From Nanobdellota archaeon (lineage in GTDB: Archaea > Nanobdellota > Nanobdellia > Woesearchaeales > GCA-2686295): a stretch of 63,312 nucleotides of DNA. This document shows, piece after piece, positions 1-9,557 of the stretch; position 1 is the first letter of the stretch, and each line of letters starts with the position of its first letter. Made by a program: the position numbers and the translations under genes. The notes under the pieces are model-generated. The model saw only the letters and a program-made list of their open reading frames with translations, did not search any database and had not been told where the DNA came from. Location of the stretch: assembly GCA_018817005.1 (NCBI GenBank), contig JAHIUF010000015.1:1-63312 (forward strand), given 5' to 3'.

Positions 1-44
1 AAAAAGTAAAAATAGAATAAAAACAACAAATTCTAAAAATTATT
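1..44 (+). repeat. First copy of a 44-bp direct repeat containing a gene 3' end (KKVKIE*); second copy at 144-187
   Basis: aaaaagtaaaaatagaataaaaacaacaaattctaaaaattatt occurs identically at 1-44 and 144-187. Confidence 0.9.
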
Positions 45-143
45 CGTGCTATTTGATAAATATCAACATAGCACTTAAAGGTTTTGCTCAAGGTTTTCTA
101 AAAACATTGTTCGAAACCGGAATGCCAGGACAAGCAGTTGGCA

Positions 144-187
144 AAAAAGTAAAAATAGAATAAAAACAACAAATTCTAAAAATTATT
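144..187 (+). repeat. Second copy of the 44-bp direct repeat
   Basis: Identical to 1-44, offset 143 bp. Confidence 0.9.
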
Positions 188-237
188 AACTTGTTTTAGA
201 AATATTTTAATATCAAGCTTGAAAACTATTTATAATC

Positions 238-879
238 ATGAGTAAAAAAGAATATTCATTAGATACTGTTAACAAAGTATATTCTTACTGGGGTCGTTCA
301 AGACTATTGTATCGTCTTGAAGTGTCCTTCTTCGGATACTTTTTTTTTTTAAGAAAAAAAGCAATAAATCATTTAAGCTTAAATAAAGGCTTCAAAGTAT
401 TAGACATTGGTTGTGGTCCTGGACTAACTTTCAAGCGCATAGAAAAAGAAATTGGCTCTAAAGGTGAACTAATCGGCGTGGACTATGTTAATGAAATGAT
501 TAAACAGTGTAAAAAAATTGTTCGTCGATATAAATGGTCCAATGTAACCTTGATACAAGAGGATGCTTCGAAGTTAAGTTTAAAAAAAAATTCTTTAGAC
601 GCAATAATTGCAATCACATCACTTAGTGCTATGCCAAAGCCATTAGAAGCTTTAAATAATTGTTACAATTCTTTAAAAAAAAACGGTTTAATGGTTATTC
701 TTGATTGTAAGAAATTAAGCAAGCATAAATGGTTAAATCCTCTGCTTAAATTAGTAAGATGGTCTAAAAGTTATAATGAAAATTCTGACTTGTTAAAAAT
801 AATCAATGAAGTTTTCAAAAATGTTAAGATTGAAGAATATCTTTTAGGAAGCACATTCATTGCTATCTGTCGAAAATAG
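238..879 (+). CDS. SAM-dependent class I methyltransferase
   Basis: Motif I VLDIGCGPGLTFKRIEKEIGSKGELIGVDYVNEMI. Confidence 0.85.
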   Translation: MSKKEYSLDTVNKVYSYWGRSRLLYRLEVSFFGYFFFLRKKAINHLSLNKGFKVLDIGCGPGLTFKRIEKEIGSKGELIGVDYVNEMIKQCKKIVRRYKWSNVTLIQEDASKLSLKKNSLDAIIAITSLSAMPKPLEALNNCYNSLKKNGLMVILDCKKLSKHKWLNPLLKLVRWSKSYNENSDLLKIINEVFKNVKIEEYLLGSTFIAICRK

Positions 880-925
880 AAATATTTAAATAGTTATAAT
901 AAGGATGTATTATAGGTGATATTTA

Positions 926-1054
926 ATGAATAATAAAAAAGGATGGCTACAGCATCCAATAGGTGCAGGAATTATTTTTTTCATTGTTGGCATGATACTT
1001 ATGTATTTAATGTGTAAGGGCATAATACCATTAGGTGGAATCAAAATTTGTTAA
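926..1054 (+). CDS. Small single-pass membrane protein (42 aa)
   Basis: MNNKKGWLQHPIGAGIIFFIVGMILMYLMCKGIIPLGGIKIC; upstream GGTGAT SD-like site; below the ORF-track size cutoff. Confidence 0.6.
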   Translation: MNNKKGWLQHPIGAGIIFFIVGMILMYLMCKGIIPLGGIKIC

Positions 1055-1152
1055 AAGAAAAAAATAATCATTTTTTCTTAAATTTTTAATTAATCAATAA
1101 CTTATTATTCTACAACATTATTGACGCTATTCAAATAAACAAAAAAAATTAT

Positions 1153-1345
1153 TCAGTAACCCATAAATGCACCAACTATCAAAAATAATCCTCCTGCGGC
1201 AAACAAGAAATTTATGATTATCTCTGCAAACAAAGGCTATAACACCAACGCTATTAAGCATTGGAATCAAACCAAAAGCAATAGCTAAAAGATCAACAAA
1301 TAACAATATTTTCTAAACAAACCCTGCAAATTCAAAATATACAAA
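1153..1345 (-). pseudogene. Remnant of a membrane-protein gene
   Basis: Reverse strand reads FEFAGFV*KILLFVDLLAIAFGLIPMLNSVGVIA then a frameshift to AEIIINFLFAAGGLFLIVGAFMGY*. Confidence 0.6.
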
Positions 1346-1415
1346 ACTTTCTTTTGTTTGACAACTTTGAAAAGAAGAAAAAGATTTAAATAAGCAGAAG
1401 AATGATAAGACTAAT

Positions 1416-1979
1416 ATGAATTGGTGGGATCAAACAAAAGAAGTTCTGAAATTTAAAGTTAAACCAAGCACAGAAGCAGAGGAAGAACTAGCTTTGAAAA
1501 GAAGTTATGATGAGTACAAAGACCTTGAATCCGCCATAAAAGAGTGTAATAATCTCAGAATGTGGGGATTTATACAAGATGCAAAAACAGTTCTTAAAAA
1601 AGAAGATCAAACTATTAAAAAAAATAGTCATGCTGAAGAAAAAATCAAAAAAAAGCTTGAGAGAATAAAACTTCTTTTAGAAAAAGCAAAATCTTTTGAA
1701 AGATTTATCTTTCGGCTTGAAGAAAATATTCTCGAAAAGTTGAAAAAAGAATCGTCTAAAGAAAAATTATTTGTAGCTGAACAACTAGTTGAAAAAGCAA
1801 AAACAATAAGCGAGTTTTTGGATGGGTCGATAGAATTTATCGATTGTTTTAAAGAAAATACAAAAGAAAATGTGAGTCAAAAAAGTGATTTGTTAAAGAA
1901 AAAACTTGAAAGGATTAAACGCGAAATAGCAGGTTTTATAAAATTAGAAAAAAAAGAGCTTAAAATGCTTCATGAATAA
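1416..1979 (+). CDS. Hypothetical coiled-coil protein
   Basis: Intact ORF, Lys/Glu-rich helical sequence. Confidence 0.7.
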   Translation: MNWWDQTKEVLKFKVKPSTEAEEELALKRSYDEYKDLESAIKECNNLRMWGFIQDAKTVLKKEDQTIKKNSHAEEKIKKKLERIKLLLEKAKSFERFIFRLEENILEKLKKESSKEKLFVAEQLVEKAKTISEFLDGSIEFIDCFKENTKENVSQKSDLLKKKLERIKREIAGFIKLEKKELKMLHE

Positions 1980-2031
1980 ATATCATGATTTCTTTTAGAA
2001 AGATTTAAATAATATAATCATAAAATAACAT

Positions 2032-3300
2032 GTGTCAGAAATGAATAATAAAATATTATCAAAAATATCAATCCTTTATATTGCAATAGTAAGCATTATA
2101 CCATTTGTTAGTGCTGCAAATTCAGCCTTTAATTCTGTTACTAGAATTTTGAATGATTTCGCAAATTTTTTAGTTGTTAATGATTCTTGGGCAACAGCTG
2201 CAGCAATGTACCCTTCAAAACCATGGCTACCAATATTTTTACTGTTCTTCCTTGTAATGGGAATAATTCATGCAGCAGTAACATTCACACCACATCTTAG
2301 TAACCTGTTTAAAACTAAAGGATTAAAACTTGCAGTATCACTACCACTATCACTTTTTGCAATACAATCAGCACTCGCAATAAGCCTTGTTGGAGGATTA
2401 GGACCTACAGTTATGGCAGTAATATTCATAATAGTAATTGTAATGCTAATGCTAATAATTTTTCATTCTTTTAGCGCAGGACATAGCAGTGCTGCAGAGC
2501 AAGCATATAAAGCTAAAGAAACAAAACTAATCGCTGAAAAATCTTTGAACACAACACAAGATGATGTTAAAAAAGCAAAGAATCTAATTAGAAAAGAAAA
2601 CAAGGCAATCAAAGACTTTGACAAATTAGATAAAACCCTACAATCACACGTTAATGAAGAACTCAAAAGCAAACTTGCAAAGATCCTAAAAATACTAAAA
2701 GTAGTACAACAAATAGGTGTAAGAGACTCTGATACAAAGGACAAATATGTCCAGAGAGCCTTAAACATCTTAAAAACACTGCTTCCGACAATAAAAGATG
2801 ATTTTAAAACACTAAACGAAATGAAAAAAATCATCCACAAAGTAAAAAAAATTGACTTGTCAGCATGGGAACACATGATTAAAGATAAGAGCCTTGAAAC
2901 ACATTTAAAACATCTTTCTGAAAGCAGGAAAGGCAGTACTCTTTCAACAACACAAGAAGCAAGTCTAAAGGCAATCACCGGAAGGCTTGAAAGTATGTAC
3001 GAACACAAAAAAGAATTAGAAACGAAGATTACATCAGTTGGAAACAAAGTCCAAAACCACCTACAAGAATTCAATACATTAATCAACGAAACAATAAGCA
3101 GCTTAGAGCACGATAACATAAATGGAGCTCTTGGAAAAGTGCAAGAAGGATTAAATATTGAAAACAAGCAGACATTGGAATTATCCGAGCTTCACAAACT
3201 AAGTGAAGAGATAAAACATCTTGATATGAGCGAATTAAGAATGCTTAGCGACGAAAATCGAATCATCGAAAGAATACTATCAGAACCATCATTCTCGTAG
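2032..3300 (+). CDS. Signal peptide + TM + long helical domain protein (paralogue A)
   Basis: N-terminal signal-like segment ending VSAAN, TM blocks, helical C-terminus; aligns along its length with 3357-4619. Confidence 0.8.
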   Translation: MSEMNNKILSKISILYIAIVSIIPFVSAANSAFNSVTRILNDFANFLVVNDSWATAAAMYPSKPWLPIFLLFFLVMGIIHAAVTFTPHLSNLFKTKGLKLAVSLPLSLFAIQSALAISLVGGLGPTVMAVIFIIVIVMLMLIIFHSFSAGHSSAAEQAYKAKETKLIAEKSLNTTQDDVKKAKNLIRKENKAIKDFDKLDKTLQSHVNEELKSKLAKILKILKVVQQIGVRDSDTKDKYVQRALNILKTLLPTIKDDFKTLNEMKKIIHKVKKIDLSAWEHMIKDKSLETHLKHLSESRKGSTLSTTQEASLKAITGRLESMYEHKKELETKITSVGNKVQNHLQEFNTLINETISSLEHDNINGALGKVQEGLNIENKQTLELSELHKLSEEIKHLDMSELRMLSDENRIIERILSEPSFS

Positions 3301-3371
3301 AAAAATTTAAATAGTAGAATAACAAGAAATACAACTATAAAATAGTCAATACGCTCATGAGGTGTTTTATA

Positions 3372-4619
3372 ATGAATAAAAAACTAAGTTTAGTACTAAT
3401 ATTAATTCTGGTCGGAATAGGCATTGTTCCAGTTGTAAGCGCTGCAACAAATGCATGGTATACTATCGGAAACGTAATGGATGATGTTGTTAACTTTATT
3501 GTCACCGAAGATGTTTATGAAACAGCAAAATTAACTTACTCTGAAAAAGCATGGATTCCAATAACAATTTTGTTTTTCTTATGTATGGGTATAATTCACG
3601 CAACACTATCATTTACACCAAGACTAAAAGACCTTTTCGCAACCAAAGGATTAAAGCTTGCAGTATCACTACCACTATCATTCTTTGCAATACAATCAAG
3701 TATGGCAGTCGGAATTATCGGTGGTGTTGGACCAACATTTATAGGAATAATATTAGTTATAGTCTTCATACTCTTATTCAGCACAATATTAAAGTCATTT
3801 AGTGCCGGACACTCAGAAGCATCAACTATGGCATTTGGTGCTCAAAAAGAGAAATTGAAAGCACAAAGAGAGCTAACAGAAATAAAACAAGATGATAATA
3901 TCTCTGAAAAACTACTAGATAAAGAAAACAGTGCAATAAAAGGGTTGGACAAGCTAGAGAAAGCATTGGAAATTAATGTCACAAGAGACTTAAGAACAAA
4001 ACTAGTAGATGTTTTATCCTTTTTACAGCAAGTAGAAAAAATGGGGCCTAGAGATTCAGATCAATTAAAAAACTACAGTCAAAGAGGACTGAATGTTCTG
4101 AAATCAATTCTTCCAACTGTAAAAAATGATTGTAGAGTTGTCAGAGAACTCAATGATCTTACTGATAGTATTAAAAGAATTGATCTTTCTGTTTGGAAAG
4201 AAGAAAAAAGTGTAACTAATTTAGAAAATAGACTTAAGAGTTTAATAAGAGCACGAACTAGTGCAGCAGCTGTAACTCCTCAACAGACTGCCGCCGCACA
4301 AGCAATGACTAAAAGGATAATGAGCATTAGTAAGACCAAAGAGCATTTAGAAGAAGAATTACTAAAAATTGAATCTATTGTTAAAAGACAACTTTCAAGC
4401 TTTAACAGACTTATTGAAGATGCAGTTAATTCTCTTGAACATGGAAATATTAATGATGCAATAGCTAAAATCCAAGAAGGTCTCAACATTGAAAATAAAG
4501 AAACAAACGAATTACAAGCTATGAGAAAACTAATTAGTGAAGTTAATAATTTGAATCGTTTCGAGATATTGAACTTACGAAGTGAACACATGGTTGTTGA
4601 TAGAATGTTAAATCCATAA
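3372..4619 (+). CDS. Signal peptide + TM + long helical domain protein (paralogue B)
   Basis: Shared blocks MGIIHAt.tFTP.l..LF.TKGLKLAVSLPLS.FAIQS and NINxAxxKxQEGLNIENK; start MNKKLSLVL preferred. Confidence 0.8.
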   Translation: MNKKLSLVLILILVGIGIVPVVSAATNAWYTIGNVMDDVVNFIVTEDVYETAKLTYSEKAWIPITILFFLCMGIIHATLSFTPRLKDLFATKGLKLAVSLPLSFFAIQSSMAVGIIGGVGPTFIGIILVIVFILLFSTILKSFSAGHSEASTMAFGAQKEKLKAQRELTEIKQDDNISEKLLDKENSAIKGLDKLEKALEINVTRDLRTKLVDVLSFLQQVEKMGPRDSDQLKNYSQRGLNVLKSILPTVKNDCRVVRELNDLTDSIKRIDLSVWKEEKSVTNLENRLKSLIRARTSAAAVTPQQTAAAQAMTKRIMSISKTKEHLEEELLKIESIVKRQLSSFNRLIEDAVNSLEHGNINDAIAKIQEGLNIENKETNELQAMRKLISEVNNLNRFEILNLRSEHMVVDRMLNP

Positions 4620-4641
4620 ATAAAAGTTAAAAAAAATATTT

Positions 4642-5718
4642 TTATTTTTTTCTTCCTGCATTAATGAATACTTGATAGTTTGTTTTATTACTTCTATAAG
4701 CACTCATGTTTGAGAAAAATTCTAAAGGATTATCTGTCAAGTAATCATAAAAATTTGAGTCAAACAAGAAAAAGTTTGAGTCTCTTATCTTGTTTTTTAC
4801 TTTAACCATCCCTTTGTAAACTGCTTTTAATGCGTCTGCACTGCATTCTACCATCTTGTTTAGTTTCTCTGTATTTGCAGCTTCAAGCTCTCGTGCGTTT
4901 TGTTCTTTTATACTTTCAATTGTTTCTTGGCTTATTGTTTTTTCCAGTCCTTTGTATGTGTATTTGATGTCTTCTTCTGATTTTTTATCTGGCAAGTCTA
5001 TGTTTTCAACAAGTTTTTTGTTTGCATCCTTGTCTCCTTGCTGGTTTTCATATTGAGTTATGAGCTTTGCAAGCTTTTGTCTTTTAAAGTAGCCTATTAC
5101 TTCATTGACAGGTTCCATCAACAATTCGTAAGAATTAGCTGTTTTTGTTGATGGTTTTACTGTTTTTGCTTCTGCTTTTCTGTAGGCTTTTGTTTCTTTT
5201 ACTTGTGCATATACTTCTTCTGCTGAGAGTTTTCTTATTTGTCCCATAACTTCATACACTATGACTTCTTTTCCAGATGGATATTTTTCTTTTGCAATAA
5301 CTGCAATGTCACTTGTGCCATCATATTTTTTGTCGAGCAGTTTTATTGCTTCTTCAAGAATTTCTGGTTTTTTGACTTTTTTGATTTTAGAAACATATTT
5401 TCCTTTTTGTACTTCATCAACAATTGTTTTGAATTCCTGAAGATTTGAGTCTAAGGTTTTATAATTTACCTGTATTTTTCCTTGTTCTTCCTTTACTTCA
5501 TCAACATTTTTTGTTAATCCATCAACGTTCTTGGTCAGTCCATCGATTGTTTGGTTTGTATTATTGAATTTTAAGTTAAAATCTTCTTGTACTTTTTCTA
5601 AATCTGCTGCTTGAGAAGTATATTTTGATCTGATTTCATCAATTGCTTGTGTAAATCTTTTGTTCGAAATTGGTATATATTGTTTAATCCAGTTTGTGAC
5701 TTTTTGTATGGTATTCAT
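4642..5718 (-). CDS. Coiled-coil protein with C-terminal FFLFDxxFY motif
   Basis: Internal repeat DGLTKNVDGLTKNVDEVKEE; C-terminus NFFLFDSNFYDYLTDNPLEFFSNMSAYRSNKTNYQVF. Confidence 0.75.
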   Translation of the reverse strand: MNTIQKVTNWIKQYIPISNKRFTQAIDEIRSKYTSQAADLEKVQEDFNLKFNNTNQTIDGLTKNVDGLTKNVDEVKEEQGKIQVNYKTLDSNLQEFKTIVDEVQKGKYVSKIKKVKKPEILEEAIKLLDKKYDGTSDIAVIAKEKYPSGKEVIVYEVMGQIRKLSAEEVYAQVKETKAYRKAEAKTVKPSTKTANSYELLMEPVNEVIGYFKRQKLAKLITQYENQQGDKDANKKLVENIDLPDKKSEEDIKYTYKGLEKTISQETIESIKEQNARELEAANTEKLNKMVECSADALKAVYKGMVKVKNKIRDSNFFLFDSNFYDYLTDNPLEFFSNMSAYRSNKTNYQVFINAGRKK

Positions 5719-5803
5719 AGTAAAACACCTCTTTTGTTACTGTATAGTGATTAAAGTTTATAAAGTTTTCGGTTTTATGATAAAAAATCTCCGAAAAAAA
5801 CCC

Positions 5804-6601
5804 TCAAGACCTAAATCGCCCCTCATATTTTTTCTTTCGCTTCTCATCCTTCTTATCACGAGAAAAAACCAAATAATAATCTCTACGGCTCTCAAAATAA
5901 TATGAAAAGTTAAAAAAAACATCAAAAGAAGAAAACATGCAATTATAAAAATAAGGATCAAAAAGAAAGAAAGAGGACTCTTGAAACTTATCAGAAACGC
6001 CTTTGAAAAGGCCTCCAACAGAATCCAAGAACAATCGCGTATCAGACTTGTCCGCAAAAGAGTCATAAACAAGTCTCTGAGGCTTATTAATTTGAAAGTA
6101 TGTTTTCTTCAAATCACAGTTATTAAACCTGTAAACAAGACTAGAAATAGCCTGAGGAGATGCATTAATAGAGTAATCCTTCTTTCTTGTCAAATAAAAC
6201 GATTTAAAAGTGTGAGACAACAATTTTTTCTTATTCAAAAGCTCCAAACTATTAGAATAAGCAGATGCAATTTTCATAGTCTTTAAAAGAGCATAAGAAG
6301 TTTCTTTAGCCTGCTTCAGATTAACCGAAACAATGTGTTTATTCTTATCAAAAGCCACTTGCTCCAACATAGAATCATAATTAGATAAATTATCTTTAAA
6401 AATAAAAGAAAACTGTTTCTCATCAAATTTTACATAAGGCTTTTCCATAACATAAAGCAATCTTGCAAGCCTCTGACCTGAAAGATTCAAAACACTCTGA
6501 TCTTTAGACAAAGTATGGAATAAAGCAGTCAAACCCCTTTCTATGCCAAAAACCAAATCATCCAAAGATTGTTGTTCTACCTTTCTAAAAATAAATATCA
6601 C
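5804..6601 (-). CDS. Hypothetical protein with C-terminal FFLFDxxFY motif
   Basis: C-terminus SFFLFDPYFYNCMFSSFDVFFNFSYYFESRRDYYLVF matches the neighbouring protein. Confidence 0.7.
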   Translation of the reverse strand: MIFIFRKVEQQSLDDLVFGIERGLTALFHTLSKDQSVLNLSGQRLARLLYVMEKPYVKFDEKQFSFIFKDNLSNYDSMLEQVAFDKNKHIVSVNLKQAKETSYALLKTMKIASAYSNSLELLNKKKLLSHTFKSFYLTRKKDYSINASPQAISSLVYRFNNCDLKKTYFQINKPQRLVYDSFADKSDTRLFLDSVGGLFKGVSDKFQESSFFLFDPYFYNCMFSSFDVFFNFSYYFESRRDYYLVFSRDKKDEKRKKKYEGRFRS

Positions 6602-6661
6602 CCATTAAAACAACGGAAATAGAAAAGTATTTATAAATATTAATCTAAATGATAAAAGTAA

Positions 6662-8098
6662 ATGATTAATCCCAACATAAGAAACAAAATAGTACATATT
6701 CTTGAACCAGAGTTTAACAAACAAACACAAAGAGGATTAAATAAATTTGCAGATGAGACAAATCAAAAATTTGAAAGAATAAAAAATCATTGGAGAAGAC
6801 CAATAACAAAAGCCTTATTATTCGCATTTGCTTTCAGTATCGGCAGTTCATCAGTATATGGAATGTCAAAAGAAACCAGAAACAATTGCAACGAACTGGT
6901 TAACGTCGCACACAAAATACAAAACGAATCAAATGTTTTTTTTGATTTACAAAGAAATTTACAAACAAATCCAACAACACAAAACAGCTTAAAACTTCAA
7001 GAATGCAAAAATAGATTAGCTGAATATTTAAAAGAGGCAAATCAACTAAAAAATGATATTTTTGATTCAATAAGAGCTGATGCTGTAGAACACATATTAA
7101 CAAACAATTTCTCACAAATAAAAGAAGATGCTGCACTTGTTAACTTGTATGCAAAACAAGATGGAGATGAAAAAATAATTGAAGAAGCAAGAAAATTAGA
7201 AACAGAACTGAAAGAATCAATAGAACAAGGAATCATCGTCAATAAAATTATAGAAGAAGCTAAACAACATGCTAAATTTGGTCGCGCCAAAGAAGCAAGG
7301 ATTGAAATGCAAAAAGCATTTAATATTCTTAAAAAACACGAATTTTTATTTAAAAAAGTTATCCATGGGTATTCAGAGGTATATTATATTCTTCTTGAAG
7401 ACGTTGATACCGCAGCAAGATTCGGTCGTTATGATGAAGCAAAAGCTGACGCAGAAGAATACTTAAAAGCCATAAAATCAATGGGTGTTCCAAAGGAAGC
7501 GAAAGAAGAACTTGAACAAATTTTAAAACAAGGACTTTCAATTATCGTCCAACACATACTTAATGATGCAGAGAGTAATGCAATCACACACAATAAGTTT
7601 GATGAAGCATATGTCTTGATTCTCAAAGCAAAAAGAGATTTCGAAGATATAAAGGCTGATTCCATAATTAGTATAACTGAAAAAAAAGTAGCCGAAAGCA
7701 TGTGTAAAGAAGCCATGAATAAGAGTAAGATTCATAAAAAATTTGAGGAGGGACTAAAACTTATTCAAACCGCAAAGGAAAGATATCCTGATCAAAAAGA
7801 AGTTATTCAGCATTACAGTTATAAATTTGGAATAGTTATTCTTTCAGAAGTAAAGGACCTTACAATAAAAAAGCATTTTAATCAAGCATTAGATATGCTT
7901 GAATATTATGAGAAACATCATTTCAAAGGTCCTATGAAAAGCATGAGAAAAACCATGGCCAATTACATTATGGAACTTGCTAAGATGTCTAGTAGTCCAA
8001 GGGAAGCTCAAAATCTTATTAAAATTGCCAAGGACATCGAGGAGGGACGATCTTTAGGTAATAATCTGTGGAACTGGTTAAAAGTTAATTTCTCATAA
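6662..8098 (+). CDS. Membrane-anchored helical-repeat (TPR-like) protein
   Basis: N-terminal TM (ALLFAFAFSIGSSSVYG) followed by repeated helical pairs with alanine/glycine spacing. Confidence 0.65.
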   Translation: MINPNIRNKIVHILEPEFNKQTQRGLNKFADETNQKFERIKNHWRRPITKALLFAFAFSIGSSSVYGMSKETRNNCNELVNVAHKIQNESNVFFDLQRNLQTNPTTQNSLKLQECKNRLAEYLKEANQLKNDIFDSIRADAVEHILTNNFSQIKEDAALVNLYAKQDGDEKIIEEARKLETELKESIEQGIIVNKIIEEAKQHAKFGRAKEARIEMQKAFNILKKHEFLFKKVIHGYSEVYYILLEDVDTAARFGRYDEAKADAEEYLKAIKSMGVPKEAKEELEQILKQGLSIIVQHILNDAESNAITHNKFDEAYVLILKAKRDFEDIKADSIISITEKKVAESMCKEAMNKSKIHKKFEEGLKLIQTAKERYPDQKEVIQHYSYKFGIVILSEVKDLTIKKHFNQALDMLEYYEKHHFKGPMKSMRKTMANYIMELAKMSSSPREAQNLIKIAKDIEEGRSLGNNLWNWLKVNFS

Positions 8099-8188
8099 AA
8101 AACCACTTCTGAATAATTCAATTTTTGCTTAAAAGTTTTAGATATTAAAAAAACAAATTTATTGTTTAACCAATATATTGCTAAACCA

Positions 8189-8226
8189 ATTAATTGTATA
8201 AACAACATATAGTTTATACAATTAAT
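8189..8226. repeat. Perfect 15-bp inverted repeat with 8-bp spacer
   Basis: attaattgtataaac-aacatata-gtttatacaattaat. Confidence 0.9.
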
Positions 8227-8290
8227 AAAACAAAAAAAGTGGTTTTAAAAGATTTAATTTTTGATTAAAATTTTTAAAAAAAATAAAAAC

Positions 8291-9097
8291 CTACAATTGA
8301 TCCAAAGGACTCTTTACTTTGCGTTTTTCAGCATTAGAAACATGGGTATAAATCTGTGTTGTCTGAAGATTAGCGTGACCTAAAAGATCCTGAATAACCC
8401 TGATATCAGTGCCATTTTCAAGAAGATGAGTTGCAAAACTATGTCTTAAAGTATGAGGTGTAACCACCTTTGAAATACCCGCACGCTTCGCCGCAAGAGA
8501 CACAATTTTTTGCACATTTCTCGTCGATAAATTGCCATTTCTACCATTAAATAATAAATCCTCTGAACGATTTTTTAAATATTTATAAATGTCTTTTACA
8601 ACCAAATCAGACAAAATAACTAATCTATCTTTAGCACCTTTTCCACCACGAACCCATGCACTTTTTGACTCCAACTCAAGATCAGAAACCCTAAGACCTA
8701 CCAGCTCTGAAACACGCATTCCTGATGAATAAAGAAGCTTAATTATAAGCACAGTTTTTTTTGAACCAGCACCACATATTAGCCTCTTTATTTCCTCTCT
8801 TGTAAGTACAACCGGTAATTTCTGAGCGATTTTTGGAGTTTTAATATTAACAATATTCATCTTTAGAATCTCATCATAATAAAACTTTAAAGCAGATTTC
8901 ACTAATGCAAGTGTTGCGTTAGAAACTTTCTTCTCAGATAAAAGATAAGATAAAAAAGACTTGATGTCATCCTCAGAAACTAAGTCTGCAGGTTTAGAAC
9001 AAAAGTTTATGAACTGCTTATTATAATAAAGATAAGATTCAACAGTTCTTGGGCTAAAACCTCTTAGTTTTAACTCAACATCAAGCTTTTTAAGCAT
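8291..9097 (-). CDS. xerA: XerA/XerCD-like tyrosine recombinase
   Basis: Catalytic box HTLRHSFATHLLENGTDIRVIQDLLGHANLQTTQIYTHV, GMRVSELVGL. Confidence 0.92.
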   Translation of the reverse strand: MLKKLDVELKLRGFSPRTVESYLYYNKQFINFCSKPADLVSEDDIKSFLSYLLSEKKVSNATLALVKSALKFYYDEILKMNIVNIKTPKIAQKLPVVLTREEIKRLICGAGSKKTVLIIKLLYSSGMRVSELVGLRVSDLELESKSAWVRGGKGAKDRLVILSDLVVKDIYKYLKNRSEDLLFNGRNGNLSTRNVQKIVSLAAKRAGISKVVTPHTLRHSFATHLLENGTDIRVIQDLLGHANLQTTQIYTHVSNAEKRKVKSPLDQL

Positions 9098-9107
9098 CTT
9101 ACCTCAC

Positions 9108-9356
9108 TTACTCTAAAAAATGATGCGAAAAGAAATGATGCCTTGCAATTTTATATGCTTGAAGCAACAACAACAAACCTGCAATTGCTAAAAGCGCATT
9201 TGCAATTATGTTTGGAACTGTTATTTCATAAGAAAGCATTCCAAACTCATTTAATAGGTTTGATCCGCCAAGTACAAGACAGACAAGTCCTACTAAAACT
9301 TCTTTTCCTACTGTTGAGCCACCTGATTTACGGGCTTTACTTTTCTTTTCAGACAT
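9108..9356 (-). CDS. Small two-TM membrane protein in operon with xerA
   Basis: MSEKKSKARKSGG..., two hydrophobic segments; strong SD (aaaggtgat) before ATG 9356; 10 bp upstream of xerA. Confidence 0.75.
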   Translation of the reverse strand: MSEKKSKARKSGGSTVGKEVLVGLVCLVLGGSNLLNEFGMLSYEITVPNIIANALLAIAGLLLLLQAYKIARHHFFSHHFLE

Positions 9357-9390
9357 TTTATCACCTTTTTGCATTTATTTTAACCGTGAA

Positions 9391-9420
9391 AAGTTCGTAT
9401 AATATACATTATACGAACTT
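9391..9420. promoter_or_regulatory. loxP/dif-like palindrome at the promoter of the xerA operon
   Basis: aagttcgtataat-atac-attatacgaactt; can be read as 11-bp arms around an 8-bp spacer. Confidence 0.8.
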
Positions 9421-9557
9421 CACCTATTTAAAACTTTTGTTTATCGACGAGAAAACACTTAGAAGAGGTTATTTCAATAAAAAAGACGGGGTTTTAAAGA
9501 AAGAAAGAGGATATTTGAGAAAAAAATATCTTTAAATGAAAAATAATATTACCATCA

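Noticed and set aside
2463-3167. 234-aa antisense ORF opposite paralogue A
   Set aside because: Antisense shadow of a well-supported gene; Cys/Ser/Phe-rich composition typical of antisense to Lys/Glu-rich coding.
9143-9535. 130-aa plus-strand ORF across the xerA partner gene and its promoter
   Set aside because: Antisense to the better-supported 9108-9356 gene and reads through its promoter palindrome.
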